Part shown: positions 23,013 through 34,498 of the stretch, in pieces
How positions within the stretch are numbered: position 1 is the first letter of the stretch
How the letters are laid out: each line of letters begins with the position of its first letter
Source: Ashinkailepas kermadecensis
Lineage: Eukaryota > Arthropoda > Thecostraca > Neolepadidae
Direction of reading: 5' to 3'
Assembly: GCA_034440615.1 (NCBI GenBank)
Contig: JAOTOM010002931.1
Coordinates: 46,001 to 110,000 of the forward strand
Length of the DNA stretch: 64,000 nucleotides
Position numbers and translations under genes: made by a program
Notes under the pieces: model-generated
Told to the model about the DNA's origin: nothing
What the model saw: only the letters and a program-made list of their open reading frames with translations
The model's database searches: none

Positions 23013-23207
23013 GAACTTTGTAATACGTCACTTGATTGAACATTGAATCGACGTGTAGAAAAAACGTTGTACTTTGAGCAAAAAACTTTGAGAAAAAAAC
23101 AAAAAAACAAAAAACTTTGAAAAAAACACAAAAACAAACAAAAACTTTGTACTTTGAACTTTGTAATACGTCACTTGATTGAACATTGAATCGATGTGTA
23201 GAAAAAA
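23013..23207. repeat. direct repeat of 52 bases around an A-rich core
   Basis: The block starting GAACTTTGTAATACGTCACT at 23013-23064 recurs at 23156-23207 with about one difference (ATCGACGTG versus ATCGATGTG). Between the copies lie AAAAAC and ACTTTG runs, apparently produced by slippage of the block's own edges. Confidence 0.85.
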
Positions 23208-24123
23208 ACAAAATGCTAGGGTCGGTATTGTGTCAAAGGACGAAGAGACTGAGGGAGGGAGGGAGGGAGGAGGTTATCTCAGCCATTGCCCCTCTCATAC
23301 GAAAAGGACTGAACCCGGCACACCTATTGGCTCCGGCCACCATCCGTGAGTGGAAGCAGGAGCTTCGTGCATCCACCAATACGTGTTAGGTCAATGTTCC
23401 CTCAAATCATCGCAACAGTGGCGGAGTTCAGCATAGGCTGTGGCGCAGCATTTGCCGTCCGCATGGTGTAAAAAATTGACTATATCGTGTTAGGCCATTG
23501 ATCTAGGACGTAAAAAGTGGGAAGCATAGCGAATAGTTTTGCCCCGAAGATCGCGAGTTATCGGCAATTAATCTAACTTATCTCGTGAACATGGCGAAAT
23601 GTCTCGCAGACGATGGTTAACCGGCGGAGGACTTCGGCATTTTGCCACACACGGTGGCACAGGGGGTTGCAACCTCCCCAGCTTTTCGCGAATGGCACAA
23701 ACATGGAATGGCACAAATATGGAGTGGATGGCCGGCCCAAAATATGCGCCGCGCACATTGCCGGCATACATTCATTGCCGGACGTTTGGTGTCAAACATG
23801 TCATGTCAGGTCTGGTTATATTGACCTGTGGCGATTCTTCGGGAACCGGTTCTGGTGAATTTCTGCAGATTTCTCACTTCTGAAGTTTGGATCCACGTAG
23901 ATTGCAAACTATGCATGATACCCTTATGAAATAATATCACTGTTTTCATTCCATTTGAAGTCCACAAATGGGTGGCATGCTTCAAGGTGCATTAGGGTGC
24001 TCATGTGTAGATTAGGTCAAGTCACGGAGGGTCATTATGTGGTTTTGGTTTTTGCGTCCCAAACGCATAATGTTGAGCCCTAGAGGGCAACAATTAACAA
24101 TGTATTCGTATTCAGCACCAAAA
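23208..24123. other. intergenic, nothing recognised
   Basis: There is a short GGGA repeat near 23250. AATGGCACAAACATGGAATGG is a small internal duplication near 23690. No gene is supported. Confidence 0.35.
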
Positions 24124-24158
24124 GTTACCCGATGGAACAGTTTGTTCCATAGGGTAAC
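24124..24158. other. stem-loop, 16-bp stem with a 3-base loop
   Basis: Arms 24124-24139 and 24143-24158 (GTTACCC...GGAACA and TGTTCC...GGGTAAC) are complementary except for one pair. Beyond a short bulge, CCAAAA and TTTTGG extend the pairing. Confidence 0.75.
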
Positions 24159-25526
24159 AGAACCTTTTGGTGAACTGACCTTTGACCTTTCCTGACCAGA
24201 GGTCGACGCAGGCAAACTGGGTCAATGTGAATCGAGGCTTGTTCTAGGATACTGGTGTGTGCTGATTTCTGATTAGGCGGTCATGTTTATCGCACGGGGC
24301 CGCAAATTCCTTCGGGCCCCCAAATCCCGAACCACATATTGACTCTGCATTACCTGCTATGCTATTTTTAGACGTTACGGGAATGTCATATAATATACTA
24401 TAGGATCATGCGACCCATCGTTGGACTTCGATTGAAAGTTGGACACGATAGTGTGTATTTTATGGGCGTGTCATGCATAGCTCCCCATATATTTGGGTCT
24501 GAACTTGAAAAAGTACGAAATCGGAAAAAAATCCGCAGGAACATGTTCACGAACAATCGTCTCACGCCAGTGACTTGACCTGACCTGAGCTGGGAACAAG
24601 GTTCATGCCAAAAGTTCTGTAATGAATGTCCATCAGTCTGCGCAGAGCTTCATTTCATTTTATCCAGCCATTTCTGTAATATGCTGGATGAAATTGGCGA
24701 ACTTACCTACAGAACCACACGCGCGTGACCAAAATGCTCGATGTAAACTTACAAAGGTCCTTTAAAAACACTGCAAGCACTGCAACTAGAACAATATAAA
24801 AGCTAGAAGCTAAAATTGTATATCAATAGCTCTATCAAAGGCCCAGCCAAGGGAGAGCACCGTTCCCCTTTTATCCAGACATCCAGACATCCAGACACAA
24901 GCCCAACGAAAAAATTAGGGAACACAAAAACATCAAAACATAAAAAAAACTAAGGGAAAATTAGCCTGTAGAGAGCAGAGTAGAAACAGTCATAAATGTT
25001 GATAATTATGACAACCGCAGGGTAGTGGAATGGTGGAAATTTCCCAAATGAGGTTTTATTCCCCGCTGGCCCATTGCAAGTTCGCAGGCTCGTCGCCAGT
25101 ACTTAAACCCTGATCTGGCGTTAACTTATTTACCTAGATCGTGGCGACGCGCTTGGTCATTTCCACCCTGAACGCTAGTATGACGTGATCTGGCTTCTTC
25201 CAGCCTTGTGCATTGATCGTCAATCATTGTTTTCGTTCCGGCGGGAGGGGGAAGGGTACGAGAACGACCACAGCAGACAACCACGGTTTCGTCCCTCTAG
25301 CTTGAAAATCGTTCCTGTGCCCCTGGGGTTGGAAATTGAAGGTGGTCATGCTATTGCCTTCAAATAGATACGATGTCTTGCCTCTACTACGTCGGTGGGT
25401 AAATAATACTCATCCACTATCCGTGGTAGCAAAGCATGCCGCGGGTAAAAATAACAATATAACTTAGAGAATTGGCTGTGTTGCTAGCCTTCACTTGTTC
25501 GCCGGTGTAGTGTTACACGATACCTC
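24159..25526. other. intergenic, AT-rich
   Basis: ATCCAGAC is triplicated near 24877-24900. No gene or larger repeat is supported. Confidence 0.35.
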
Positions 25527-26192
25527 TATGCATGCACTAGCGGATCCAGGGAGGGGCCATTCCGGCCATGGCCCCTCGAAGCGCTTAAAAAAGGGGGGGA
25601 GGCATAGTGTCTTTTGGCCCCCCGAAACCAACTGAAGTAAACTAAATTAAACTGCAATAACCTTTGCCGATGTTAAAAAATAGCGTCGGAATGAAAATCT
25701 CCAATTTTAAAGGTATTTTTTATAATTGTTTGGAAGCCAATATAGTAGCAAAGTAGGTTCTGACACACATCGAGGGTTCCATGCTGCTCAAGTTCTGCTT
25801 ACAGCAAGAGTTGCCAAAATCGGACCCACCAGTGTGTACACGTGCACGAACGTTGACGTGGTACAAGACGTTGAACGTAAACGTGAACGTTTTGGTAAAC
25901 AAGAACAAAAATCCGGTAACTTAGAAACGGTGGAGGTAGGATGTGGCCCCTACACAGGAAATTATGTTGTCATTAATTATTATTGTAAAAAATTAGCCCC
26001 TTTGCCAAATAGCGGTCGAAATCCGATGCTTTTAACTAAAAATAGTGGGAGAATGGGCACCCTCCAAATCCGTTCGACCCCTCCTCTGGTGCAATTCCTA
26101 GGTACGCCACTGGGAGAGGGGGAGGGGCTGACGCCGAAAACCGAAAGTTGGCCCCCCCAAACCGGTGGGCTAGATCCGCCGGTGTATGCATG
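25527..26192 (+). mobile_element. non-autonomous hAT-like element, family alpha copy 1
   Basis: Perfect 8-bp duplication TATGCATG at 25527-25534 and 26185-26192. The element at 25535-26184 (650 bp) has imperfect terminal inverted repeats CACTAGCGGATCCAG and CTAGATCCGCCGGTG. It shares most of its length with 47676-48376 and, inverted, with 35966-36262. Subterminal parts are C- and G-rich (GGGGCCATTCCGGCCATGGCC near the left, TTGGCCCCCCCAAACCGGTGG near the right). A 164-codon open frame inside has no transposase motif, so it depends on an external hAT transposase. Confidence 0.9.
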
Positions 26193-27184
26193 GTATTCAA
26201 TCTTTCGTCACCATAACTAAGTATTAGCAAGACATGTGACATTTGATTTATTCAGCTAGTTAATGCTACACAATTTGGCTACCATCTTGATGCCACATTC
26301 ATCTTAGGTAGGTAAGTCTTAACCTTCTTACATGGTTAGCCGATTACGAAGGTCATGGGATCACTTGACTCCCGATAAAATCCATGGGGTCAAGACTATC
26401 ATTTTTACCCCAAATTTTTGGATTGGCCCATTATAAAGATAGGGACCAAGCGAATCTCTGTAGACGTCATATCGATGGGAACTTTGTAGACTTTTTTTCT
26501 ACCCGGGACCCTTTTTCTGGTAGGTACTTAGATATACTCATAAAACGCTGGATCAAGTTAAAATTTGAGATCATGGTAAAATGCAATGTTGTTGCCATGG
26601 AAATTGCATCTACAGAGACTCGCTCGGTCCCTGCCTTTCCAATAGGCCAATCCAGAAATTTGGGGTACGAAAGATGGGGTATTGGCCACCGTGACTTTGA
26701 CATGGTGTCAACTGATTCCCTTACCACTCTAATCTGCCGCCGTATAGGAAGTAATTCACTTACCTACCTAGTTTGCATTTTACTGTCATTTTGTGAGCTG
26801 TTTAGCTGTTCGTCCAAGTAACTTACCTATTGTCTAAGTTGTCCATCTAAGTGAAGTCCTTTCCAACTGGGTACTTACCTACCGACCTACTTATCCAGGG
26901 AGGGGCGAATCCATGAATTTGCATGGAGCACTCGTCTGGAGGATCGCTACTGCCTTGGGTCTCCGCTGTATTTATTTCAGATCCGGATGCGAAGTTTTTG
27001 GAGTCCCGACGGGGAGATTGGGAGCCAGAAAGCGGTTTTTGGACACCAGGCTTCCAGGATTTAAAAGCATAAATCCTACCATGCCGAGGAGGAAGTATCC
27101 TCCACCGGGAACATGACGTCCCCACTGCCTCCCCCTGGGAAAGCTAATTTCCGAAACGTTTGACGCTAGGCCTATGAACTGTGC
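26193..27184. other. intergenic; hAT-like scrap near 26893
   Basis: TTATCCAGGGAGGGGCGAAT near 26890 resembles subterminal hAT sequence, but no element could be bounded. A 145-codon open frame at 26384-26821 is unrecognised. Confidence 0.3.
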
Positions 27185-27430
27185 ATCTCCCTCCCCCGGC
27201 TACCGAATCGAGGCATTTGTTCGATGCCTTTTTTCCGTTGCGCTGTTCTTCATCTGCTGATTTGTTTAAGGCCCCAACGCATTTTTGCTATGGTCCCGGA
27301 ATTATTCTAAGACTCTGGAACTCATAAACGTTTTGTTGCATTTTGTGGACCCACGGTATTTTTTGGGTGCTGGCGCGTTTTCCAAGCCCCCAATGTGTAT
27401 TTAGTGCTCGGCACACTGCACATTCCCGTT
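27185..27430. repeat. fragment of the delta satellite-bodied element
   Basis: The sequence repeats the internal order of delta copies A and B: GCATTTTTGC, TTTTTTGGGTGCTGGCGCGTTTTCC, then TGTGTATTTAGTGCTCGG. These match 16200-16250 and 38260-38310. It is an internal piece without recognisable ends. Confidence 0.55.
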
Positions 27431-27496
27431 AAAGAACCACCGGACCGAAATATGGGTTTCCAGGTTTTGCGGGGAGGGGCCCGGAAATATGCCCTC

Positions 27497-28296
27497 CAGT
27501 GGCAGATCCAAGATTGGGGCCTGGGAAGGGCATCCACTATTTTTATTCCGTCGACTCTTGTGCTATTATCATTTCTTTTTGCTGATCAGGAGGGGAGGGG
27601 GGGGTGCTCCGAAAATGTTTTGGTTGCATTGCAGGCCACATCGTACAATAGCTGGTGTTAGCCTGTGTGGGTTTCGTGGGCTTGAGACAGTTCACTTTTT
27701 AATTCATCCGAACCGCTTGCGGATAATTAATCTTGTCGCTAAAGTGACACCAGTTGCGAAGCGAGAACTTAATCGAGGGGTGGACATCCAAAGTCTCGAT
27801 GCCACTGAACTTTAGTGCCCCTTCTCTCGCTGAGAGAACTACATTGAATCCAAATATCATCTCATCTCAATTCATCACTCTCATCCAAAGCTTCGTTCGC
27901 CCCTTCAAATTGTACCATAACCTTCCCCTGAAACTGATGGTCAACGACCGGAAGCGACATCGTCGCGGAGCCCTCCACCGGCCTAGAGGTCCTCCACGTT
28001 GGTCCGGACCGGGGCCCTCAGCGTCTGCCCATGATAACTCTTCGTCGACTCGGGGCCCTCATTGGTTCGAGACCATCTCCACCAACCCGGGACCCTTTTC
28101 GTCGGCCCAGGTGACCCTCACGCCACCTCAGGGGCCCTTCAATTCCCGGCACTGGGGTTCTCTCCGGGCGTCCGAATGGTCCCCGGAGAGACAAATGTAT
28201 TGTGCTATTCACGGTCTATGTTAAAACACGTGTTCAACGGCCCCCCTGGGTCCTTTTTGGGCCAAGGGGGCCCATGACCCCATGTATCCGCCACTG
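27497..28296. mobile_element. hAT-like element with GGGCCC-type degenerate body
   Basis: The left end CAGTGGCAGATCCAAGATTGGG and the right end, read in complement, CAGTGGCGGATACATGGGG agree over the first ten or so bases. The 27960-28160 part consists of the same degenerate ~20-base units (GGGCCCTTC..TCGGCCC) as 9820-11020. No 8-bp duplication matches, so one end may belong to a different insertion. Confidence 0.55.
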
Positions 28297-28749
28297 TCTT
28301 GGGCAGATTCTGGTCACGACTTTCATTGCCTGCCATGCCCACATGTAGCAAGCGAAAAATCCATACTGCGTACGTTGGCGTGCGCTGAGTGGAGGTTCCT
28401 TGAACTAATCAGCGCGTCGTGTGTACGAAAGCGGGACAACTCGAGATCTAGACTGATGCATTAGCTAGTCTTTAGAAAACCTCTCATCTTTCAGTGAGTC
28501 TTTACCCACGCCCTTTCCCTATCTAAAAAAATGCTCCCTCCGCCTCTCCGTGGCTAGTGGCCCTCACGGCCCGACTGTTCTGCGCCGCCTCCGTTCGTGT
28601 CTTTAACCTCATTTACTCGTTTCTCTTAAATCGCATACAACAGCTTCGGCAGCCATGAAGTGTTGCTGGCCTTCCTATCCTCACCATAGCGATCCCGTAG
28701 ACCATTACTTACCAAGAGGAGGACGACCCCCTCTTCCCATTGGCGGCAA
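28297..28749. other. intergenic, nothing recognised
   Basis: No supported features. Confidence 0.35.
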
Positions 28750-28865
28750 AACGCCGGCTATTTTCCCCGTTTGTTGTTCAGACGGTATCGTTGCCGGCCG
28801 GCGTCCGTCTGCAGGTAGGCGAGACGCCGGCTATTTCCCCGCGTGCTGTTTAGACGGTATCGATG
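28750..28865. repeat. 76-base spaced direct repeat
   Basis: ACGCCGGCTATTTTCCCCG ... CAGACGGTATCG near 28750-28790 recurs with small changes near 28826-28863. Confidence 0.7.
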
Positions 28866-29566
28866 TTGTCCGACCTCGGCAGGCTGATTGATCAGCGTAA
28901 CAGTGGCAGTCGGGCGGGCCGGCTGGTCTGTTACACGAGTCTCCCGGGAGACGGGTAAACAGGGTGGGTGGGCGGTCGGACCGCTCGGGCCCACACCGGC
29001 CCAGTGACGTGGTCGGCACTGTCCGCCCGCTCAGGCCGCACCGGCCAGGCGGCTCATCATGACACGGTAGGTGGTCGGCGGTCGGCTCGGCTCGGCCGGT
29101 CGCCGGCGAGCCGCCTTCAGGCGGATGAACGGCCCGAGGTCCAGGGTCACTGCGGGAGCTGTGAATACTGTCCGGCCCAAAAATCAGCTCATATTTGGTG
29201 TGTTATGTTATTTAGCGAAATTGTGCTACGGGAGAGGATAAATCAAGCCTATCAAGACAAGTGTGACCAGAATGAGCATTTACATGCAAGTGGTGAAAAA
29301 TGTGCACTTCCTGGCATGCTACGAAGTAGTGGGAGGGAGAAAAACCAAGGGTTTTAAAATTTTTGCAAGGAGATGTTGCAGAAAACTGCTAGTGTAGTTT
29401 ATATTTACTTCGATGCTTCTGCGGTTTCCAATGACCATTGGGTGGTTCCATTAGCATACTGATTATATGCTCACTTCAATATAATCGTCGAGGGTGGGTC
29501 AGACTATCCAAAGACAAGTTACGCGGCTATTTTTATTAACTACCTTGGAAGACAGCAACTTATCAT
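28866..29566. other. intergenic; GC-rich then AT-rich
   Basis: 28900-29150 is GC-rich and includes the palindrome GTCTCCCGGGAGAC near 28939. No exon could be established. Confidence 0.35.
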
Positions 29567-29826
29567 CACGCACTCACTGGCGGATCTAGGGGAGGGGCAC
29601 GGGGTTATGCCCACCAAAAGGCCGATTGTTTTCTTCTTCAGAAGTTCTGCACTAAATTGGCATGTTCTCGAAATCTAAGAACATTTTATGGGACAAATAA
29701 TGTCCCAAACAGACCTACCGAATGTTAGCTGTTCAAATCTGAAGATGTGTTCGAAATCGGGAAATCGGGAATTGGGCCCCCAAACCGGCAGAAAACCAAC
29801 CTTCTGGATCTGTTATTGCACGAGCC
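29567..29826. mobile_element. 244-bp hAT-like MITE, decayed
   Basis: The left terminus CACTGGCGGATCTAGGGGAGG at 29575 matches the alpha terminus. The right terminus CTGGATCTGTTATTG at 29804-29818 is a mutated complement. Flanking octamers CACGCACT and CACGAGCC match in five of eight positions. Subterminal GGGGCACGG and GGGCCCCCAAACCGG are alpha-like, but the middle differs. Confidence 0.6.
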
Positions 29827-29971
29827 ACGCGCAAGTAATTTTAGGCCATCAAACAACAATTTAGTGCAGAGTACACATGATACTGAACATCACTTCATCT
29901 TCATCCACGTAGTGTAACAAACCTAAAGCTGCAAATTATATCCGAAGGGAAATAATTAAATCACCCTACCA

Positions 29972-30058
29972 CAGTGGCGTAGCCAGGATTTGGTCGAGGG
30001 GGGGGGGGCGAACATCTGAAGATTGCCCCCTACAACGTAGAAAAAGATTACACCCCTG
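29972..30058. mobile_element. short hAT-like remnant
   Basis: It starts with CAGTGGCGTAGCCAGGATTTGG at 29972 and contains an 11-G run. ACACCCCTG at 30050-30058 could be a right terminus. No duplication is seen. Confidence 0.4.
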
Positions 30059-31515
30059 TGCTGCTATTTCAGATGTTAAATTCCAGCACCGCAGGGCTGC
30101 TTGAATTAAGCAACTTTCTGGAGTTGGCATCGCATCGCAAAATTCCCGGTGCATCCCACAACACATTAAAAGTGTGTACAACTGCCATCGTATGGAAGCG
30201 CAGCACCCTTCTCCATTCGTCTTGGTAAACACGCACACTTTTTTCTGAAACCTTCGGTAGGTGTACACGCTTCATGCTAGCGCTACCCGTTTTCCAGTAG
30301 ATGTTTCAAAAACAAAACTGGTTGGTGTACCCATTTCAATAATGGGGAGTGTTAGAATTCCGCATTTCGTTCGAATTACACTTTATTTCCTTCGCGCGAG
30401 GTAGTTCGAGCTTCAATTGATTCAGCTGAACGCATTTTGACATAATAGGGGCTCGGACGCGACTGGACCTCTGCCGAACCTTCCTGCAAAGCCATCTTGA
30501 ATTAGTCTTGTGCGGTTGCGCTGTTGCAGGTCTCTGGTCTGTACGCACCTACTAATCGGTGTAAGGTACCTCGCGGAACCTCCATGCGCTTGGTAGCCAA
30601 TGAACAGCGGTGTTGTGGTACATCCGGCGGGGCACAGGAAATATCTATAGAGAGTACATGTACCGGGAGTTGTTATGCGTGCTGAATATTTGGCGCGACG
30701 GTGTCGGTGTATGCTGCAGAAAGTGCAGGTGGAGTAAGGAAGTAATAACCGGTCGGTGTTGTGCAGTATGTGTCTGGTTTTCTACGGCATGAGTCACACG
30801 TTATGTAGTATGCGTGCTTCTTATCGTGTGGTATGTTTTTGGAATTGGATGATGTATGCTGTTGCTGTACGATGGGTGTCTGGTGTTCGTTTGTAATGTG
30901 TTTGGTGTTGTGTGGTTTGTGACTAGCACACAGTTTTCCTTTGGGGTTGTGTGTTTTATGTCTAATACATAGCGGTTTTTGGCGGCATCAGCATATTGTC
31001 CTCGGCGTACTTCTCGCGTGGTATGATATTGTGCGGTAGCATGGTCGTATGGCGAGCAAGTGGTTCGGCATTTTAATTGCTTAGAGTTGGGGGAGGTAAT
31101 TGTGTAGCGTAATCGTATATCTTGCAGTGTGAATGCTCGTTTTGGAAATTACCTAATTATTTATAATACAAAGTATCGGCATGGACATACACTGTAGTGG
31201 AGCAGGTTATAGCACAGCATCTTCCACAACAGTGTTCAGTGTGAAACAACTGAACGTACGATCATTGGTTGTGAGCCATTACGGAGGTTTCAATAGGTAC
31301 TGAACACGCGATTCGTCATCATAAGTACATCTAAGTAGTGTTTCTTCAGAGTTGTTGCGTTAAAAGCACCAGCAAATCACTTTTTACGGCCCTGTGCTTA
31401 CATGATAAACATGTTGTGTGTGGTTCATGTCCTTTTTCTCAGCTTTATCAGTCTATATTTAATGACTGCACTACCGAAGTTGTCTTGATTTTACATGTTC
31501 AACTGATCAGTATGT
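30059..31515. other. intergenic; GT-rich stretch at 30600-31140
   Basis: The plus strand is enriched in GTGTGG/GTATG words around 30600-31140. No coding frame or clear tandem period was seen. Confidence 0.3.
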
Positions 31516-31565
31516 CATAGCAGTGTAGTGGTGAACAGCATGCTGTTCACCACTGCGCTGCTATG
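31516..31565. other. 50-bp near-perfect palindrome without a spacer
   Basis: Arms 31516-31540 and 31541-31565 are reverse complements at 23 of 25 positions and meet at GAACAGCATGCTGTTC. There is no loop sequence. It could extrude as a cruciform, or it may be the joined ends of a small inverted duplication. Confidence 0.85.
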
Positions 31566-32949
31566 CACACTAATCAGCACCGTTGCAATGGTAGCAATGG
31601 CTCTGTGTACCTGTGTACCTTGCGTGTCGTCTCCCCGTTTCTTTGGATATGTGTGGCGGGTTTCGGGTGCGTCATCATTCATGTGATTGTATTCTGGTTC
31701 CACTGTGTGTAATACATACTCCTTGAACTGTGACGTTTTTATGGAACAGTTGTACTCGTGGTAGATTCCGATTTTATTTCTGCATGAGTGCAGAAGTGCT
31801 CACGTTCGCCTCCTCTCGCTTTCAAAATGTGATCCAGAGCTGTTTTTTATCATGCAAGTTACTAGAGTTATTATCTAGCTGTGTTTTCCAACTCCAGAGT
31901 GGCGTGCATCCCTGCTCGAGGTCAAGGAGGCGGTGCCACGTCACCGTATTTGCCACCACATGGGATTGAGCATTTAGTGGGTTCGCATAACACCCGACTC
32001 GCGTGTGCATTTGGCGGGTGTTCCCTGAACCATCAAGTTCAGGCAACACCTTCTTTCCTACACCCATATAATGGTTCATTTTGGAACAACGCTCTCTTTG
32101 GGTGTAAAAGGTTGCCCTAAAATGGATGTGGCATAACCATGTAATGGGTGTTACGTAGCACCCTATTGGGTGTAACACGAGTTGAATGTTGGCCCGGAAA
32201 GAGTGTAGCGTGAACCGACATAACTAACTAGACGCTTGACTGGGGCGTAAGCTAACACACCATAGACGGCTCATTTTGGAACATTTCGTTGCACTTATTT
32301 TCGGTGTAATTTGTTTCCTCCGTGTGGTAGTACACTCGTCCACACGAACACGAAAAGCACGCTTCAATGACAATATATTTCCACGAAGTGCAGAAATCAA
32401 GAACCAAAGTATGACTGGCAGCACGCTCTGTCCACCAACATACAAAACGTGCGGCTCGACTGGGTTGAACTGGTCACTCGCACAAAACAGCGACACATCC
32501 TGTTCAAAATTGGCCGTCGAAATCGGGCTCACTTGGTCCGCTTGTCCGATGCTGGCTAAACTAAGCTAAAGAAGCAAGGTGAGTAATTACACTGGGTTAC
32601 ACAATATTTTTTTTTGTAAGTTGTCTATGTTTTTTTCAACTGATTTAGGACAATTTTGCACCGATGAATCCGAAAATGACATCCGTTTCTCTCGATCAGG
32701 TCAGGTTTTTGTGCTAAGTTGATTTTAAAAAATCCGATCTTCTGACTAAATCGATTACATTTTTGTGACATTATCGGTTGATTTTTGTTAATATTTCTCA
32801 TCCGAAATAGGTTTTAGGAGAACAAAAATTGTTTTCTAACACAATTTATTAATTAAATGTTACAAACATCGATTACTGTAAGTTGAATAGTAGACATTGA
32901 TAAAGGTAAGTACATGTAAATTGCATGTTACGTCATCATTGTCCAAAAT
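31566..32949. other. intergenic; cluster of GGGTGT/ACACCC words at 31985-32185
   Basis: AACACCC, GGGTGTT, ACACCCAT, GGGTGTAA and TGGGTGTTACGTAGCACCC occur in both orientations over 200 bases, suggesting a decayed element with inverted subterminal repeats. No gene is supported. Confidence 0.35.
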
Positions 32950-34498
32950 TCAGGGCTTGAAGTTCCGTTTATTCGAACCCATAGAATGCTCAGCGGCAGG
33001 GATGTCTCTCTTCAGAGTCCAACAGTAATCAGCCATCATGACCAGCGTCCCTGATACCTGGTCTCCATCTCTTTCATGTCCTGATGGAACCTCTCCCCCT
33101 GCTCGTCGCTCATTGATCCCAGATTCTCAGGAAACCGATCCATATGTGAGAATAAGTAATGCATTTTGATGCTCATGTTGCATCCGAGGTTTCTGAAAGC
33201 AGTCAGCATATTGGTGACAAGTTCTGCATAGTTCCTGGACTTGTTGTTGCCAAGAAAGTTCTTCACGACCAGAACAAAAGCCTTCCACGCTTCCAGTTCC
33301 ACTTCGTTCATTGAGTTTTCAAACTCTGGATCTCTGATGAGCTGACGGATTTTAGGACCGTCAAAGATACCAGCTTTCAACTTCTCCATGGTCAATCCTG
33401 GAAAAGCCTGGCACAAGTAAGTGAAGCAGCCATCATCCTTGTCCAGAGCTTTGGTGAACTGCTTGATCAAGCCGAGCTTGATGTGCAGCGGTGGGAAGAG
33501 TATCCTGTCTCTGTCCACCAGAGGGTTGTTGATGACGTTCCTTGCTCTGCAAGACACCAATTCCTCCCTCACAGGTCAGTCCTTCTTCGTGTAATGCTGA
33601 GCAGTGTCCCTACTATCCCACATGCACAGAAAGCATGGGTACTTGGTGAACCCGGACTGTTGTCCCAACAAAAAGTTCACCATCTTCAGGTCAACACAAA
33701 TAAACCACTCATGCTGATCATAACGAATTTCCTCCAGCACATACTTCACCGCTTCATACCTCTCCTTCAGTGTAGTCGAGTGAGCGAGGCGTACAGAGGC
33801 AAACTGGTTGCCGTTGTGCAGCAGAACACATTTCAGCGATCGCTTGCTGCTGTCAATGAACAGTCTCCAATCTTTGGGTTCGTACTGTGGCACTCCAAGC
33901 TTGTGCAAAAGCTGCGCAATATCTGTACAGTACACCAAGTCCTTCTCTTCAGAGAAAAAACGGAGATACTCTTGATGCCTGTTGCGGTAGAAGGTGATGC
34001 GACCACTATCAGAGAGGAGGTTTTTTCCTTCAATCTGGATGCCAACAGTTCGGCAGAGGACTTTGACAAGCTGAGATCGCGAACTAGATCATCTAGCTCC
34101 TTTTGGGAAAAAGGATGTGGAGCATCATCGTCAAGAATCACGTCTTCTTCTTCATCTTCTTGAACACTGGAGGAATCTTCGTCACTAATGTCAGGAAGTT
34201 CTCCAAAGACAGGTACTGGAATTTCATCACAATGAGCTACAGGACGACGTGCTGATTGAAGATGAGGATACTTGAGGCTGCTCCGGTTCTTTCTGTTGAT
34301 CCCAGTCACATCAATAGCGCAGAAGTAGCAGTCAGTGCCATGGTTTGTCGGCTCCCTCCAAACCATGGGAATTCCAAACTTCAGACAACTCTTCTTGCCC
34401 TTGGTCCACTGACGCAGATACTCGGTGCATGTCTTGCATACCGTGTGTGGCGCCCAAGCTTTATCCTGGTCACCAAGTTTAATACCAAAATATGCATG
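32950..34498 (-). pseudogene. LGDQDK/DEQGERFHQD family gene, probably transposon-derived, three lesions (copy 1)
   Basis: Reading the minus strand from 34498, sequence of one protein family runs in order: KLGDQDKAWAP with cysteine pairs (CKTC, CYFC), MVWREP, an acidic Asp/Glu-rich linker, DWRLFIDSSKRSLKCVLLHN, DLKMVNFLLGQQSGFTKYPC, CFLCMWDSRD, PPLHIKLGLIKQF, and SDEQGERFHQDM. Three breaks are visible. One is a +/-1 shift in an A6 run near 34020, one is TGA at 33576 where the second copy has Trp, and one is a small out-of-frame deletion near 33035 before MMADYCWTLKRD. The C-terminal frame then reaches TGA at 32950. I recall similar proteins as common, uncharacterised and multicopy in arthropod and cnidarian genomes. 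Spaced acidic residues, a CxxC and an ERFHQ block suggest an RNase H-fold transposase, but this is inference. The upstream end is cut at 34507 by a hAT-like terminus. Confidence 0.7.

Noticed and set aside
29972..30058. Complete hAT-like MITE
   Set aside because: The left end is convincing, but the flanks CCCTACCA and TGCTGCTA do not match, so only a remnant is listed.
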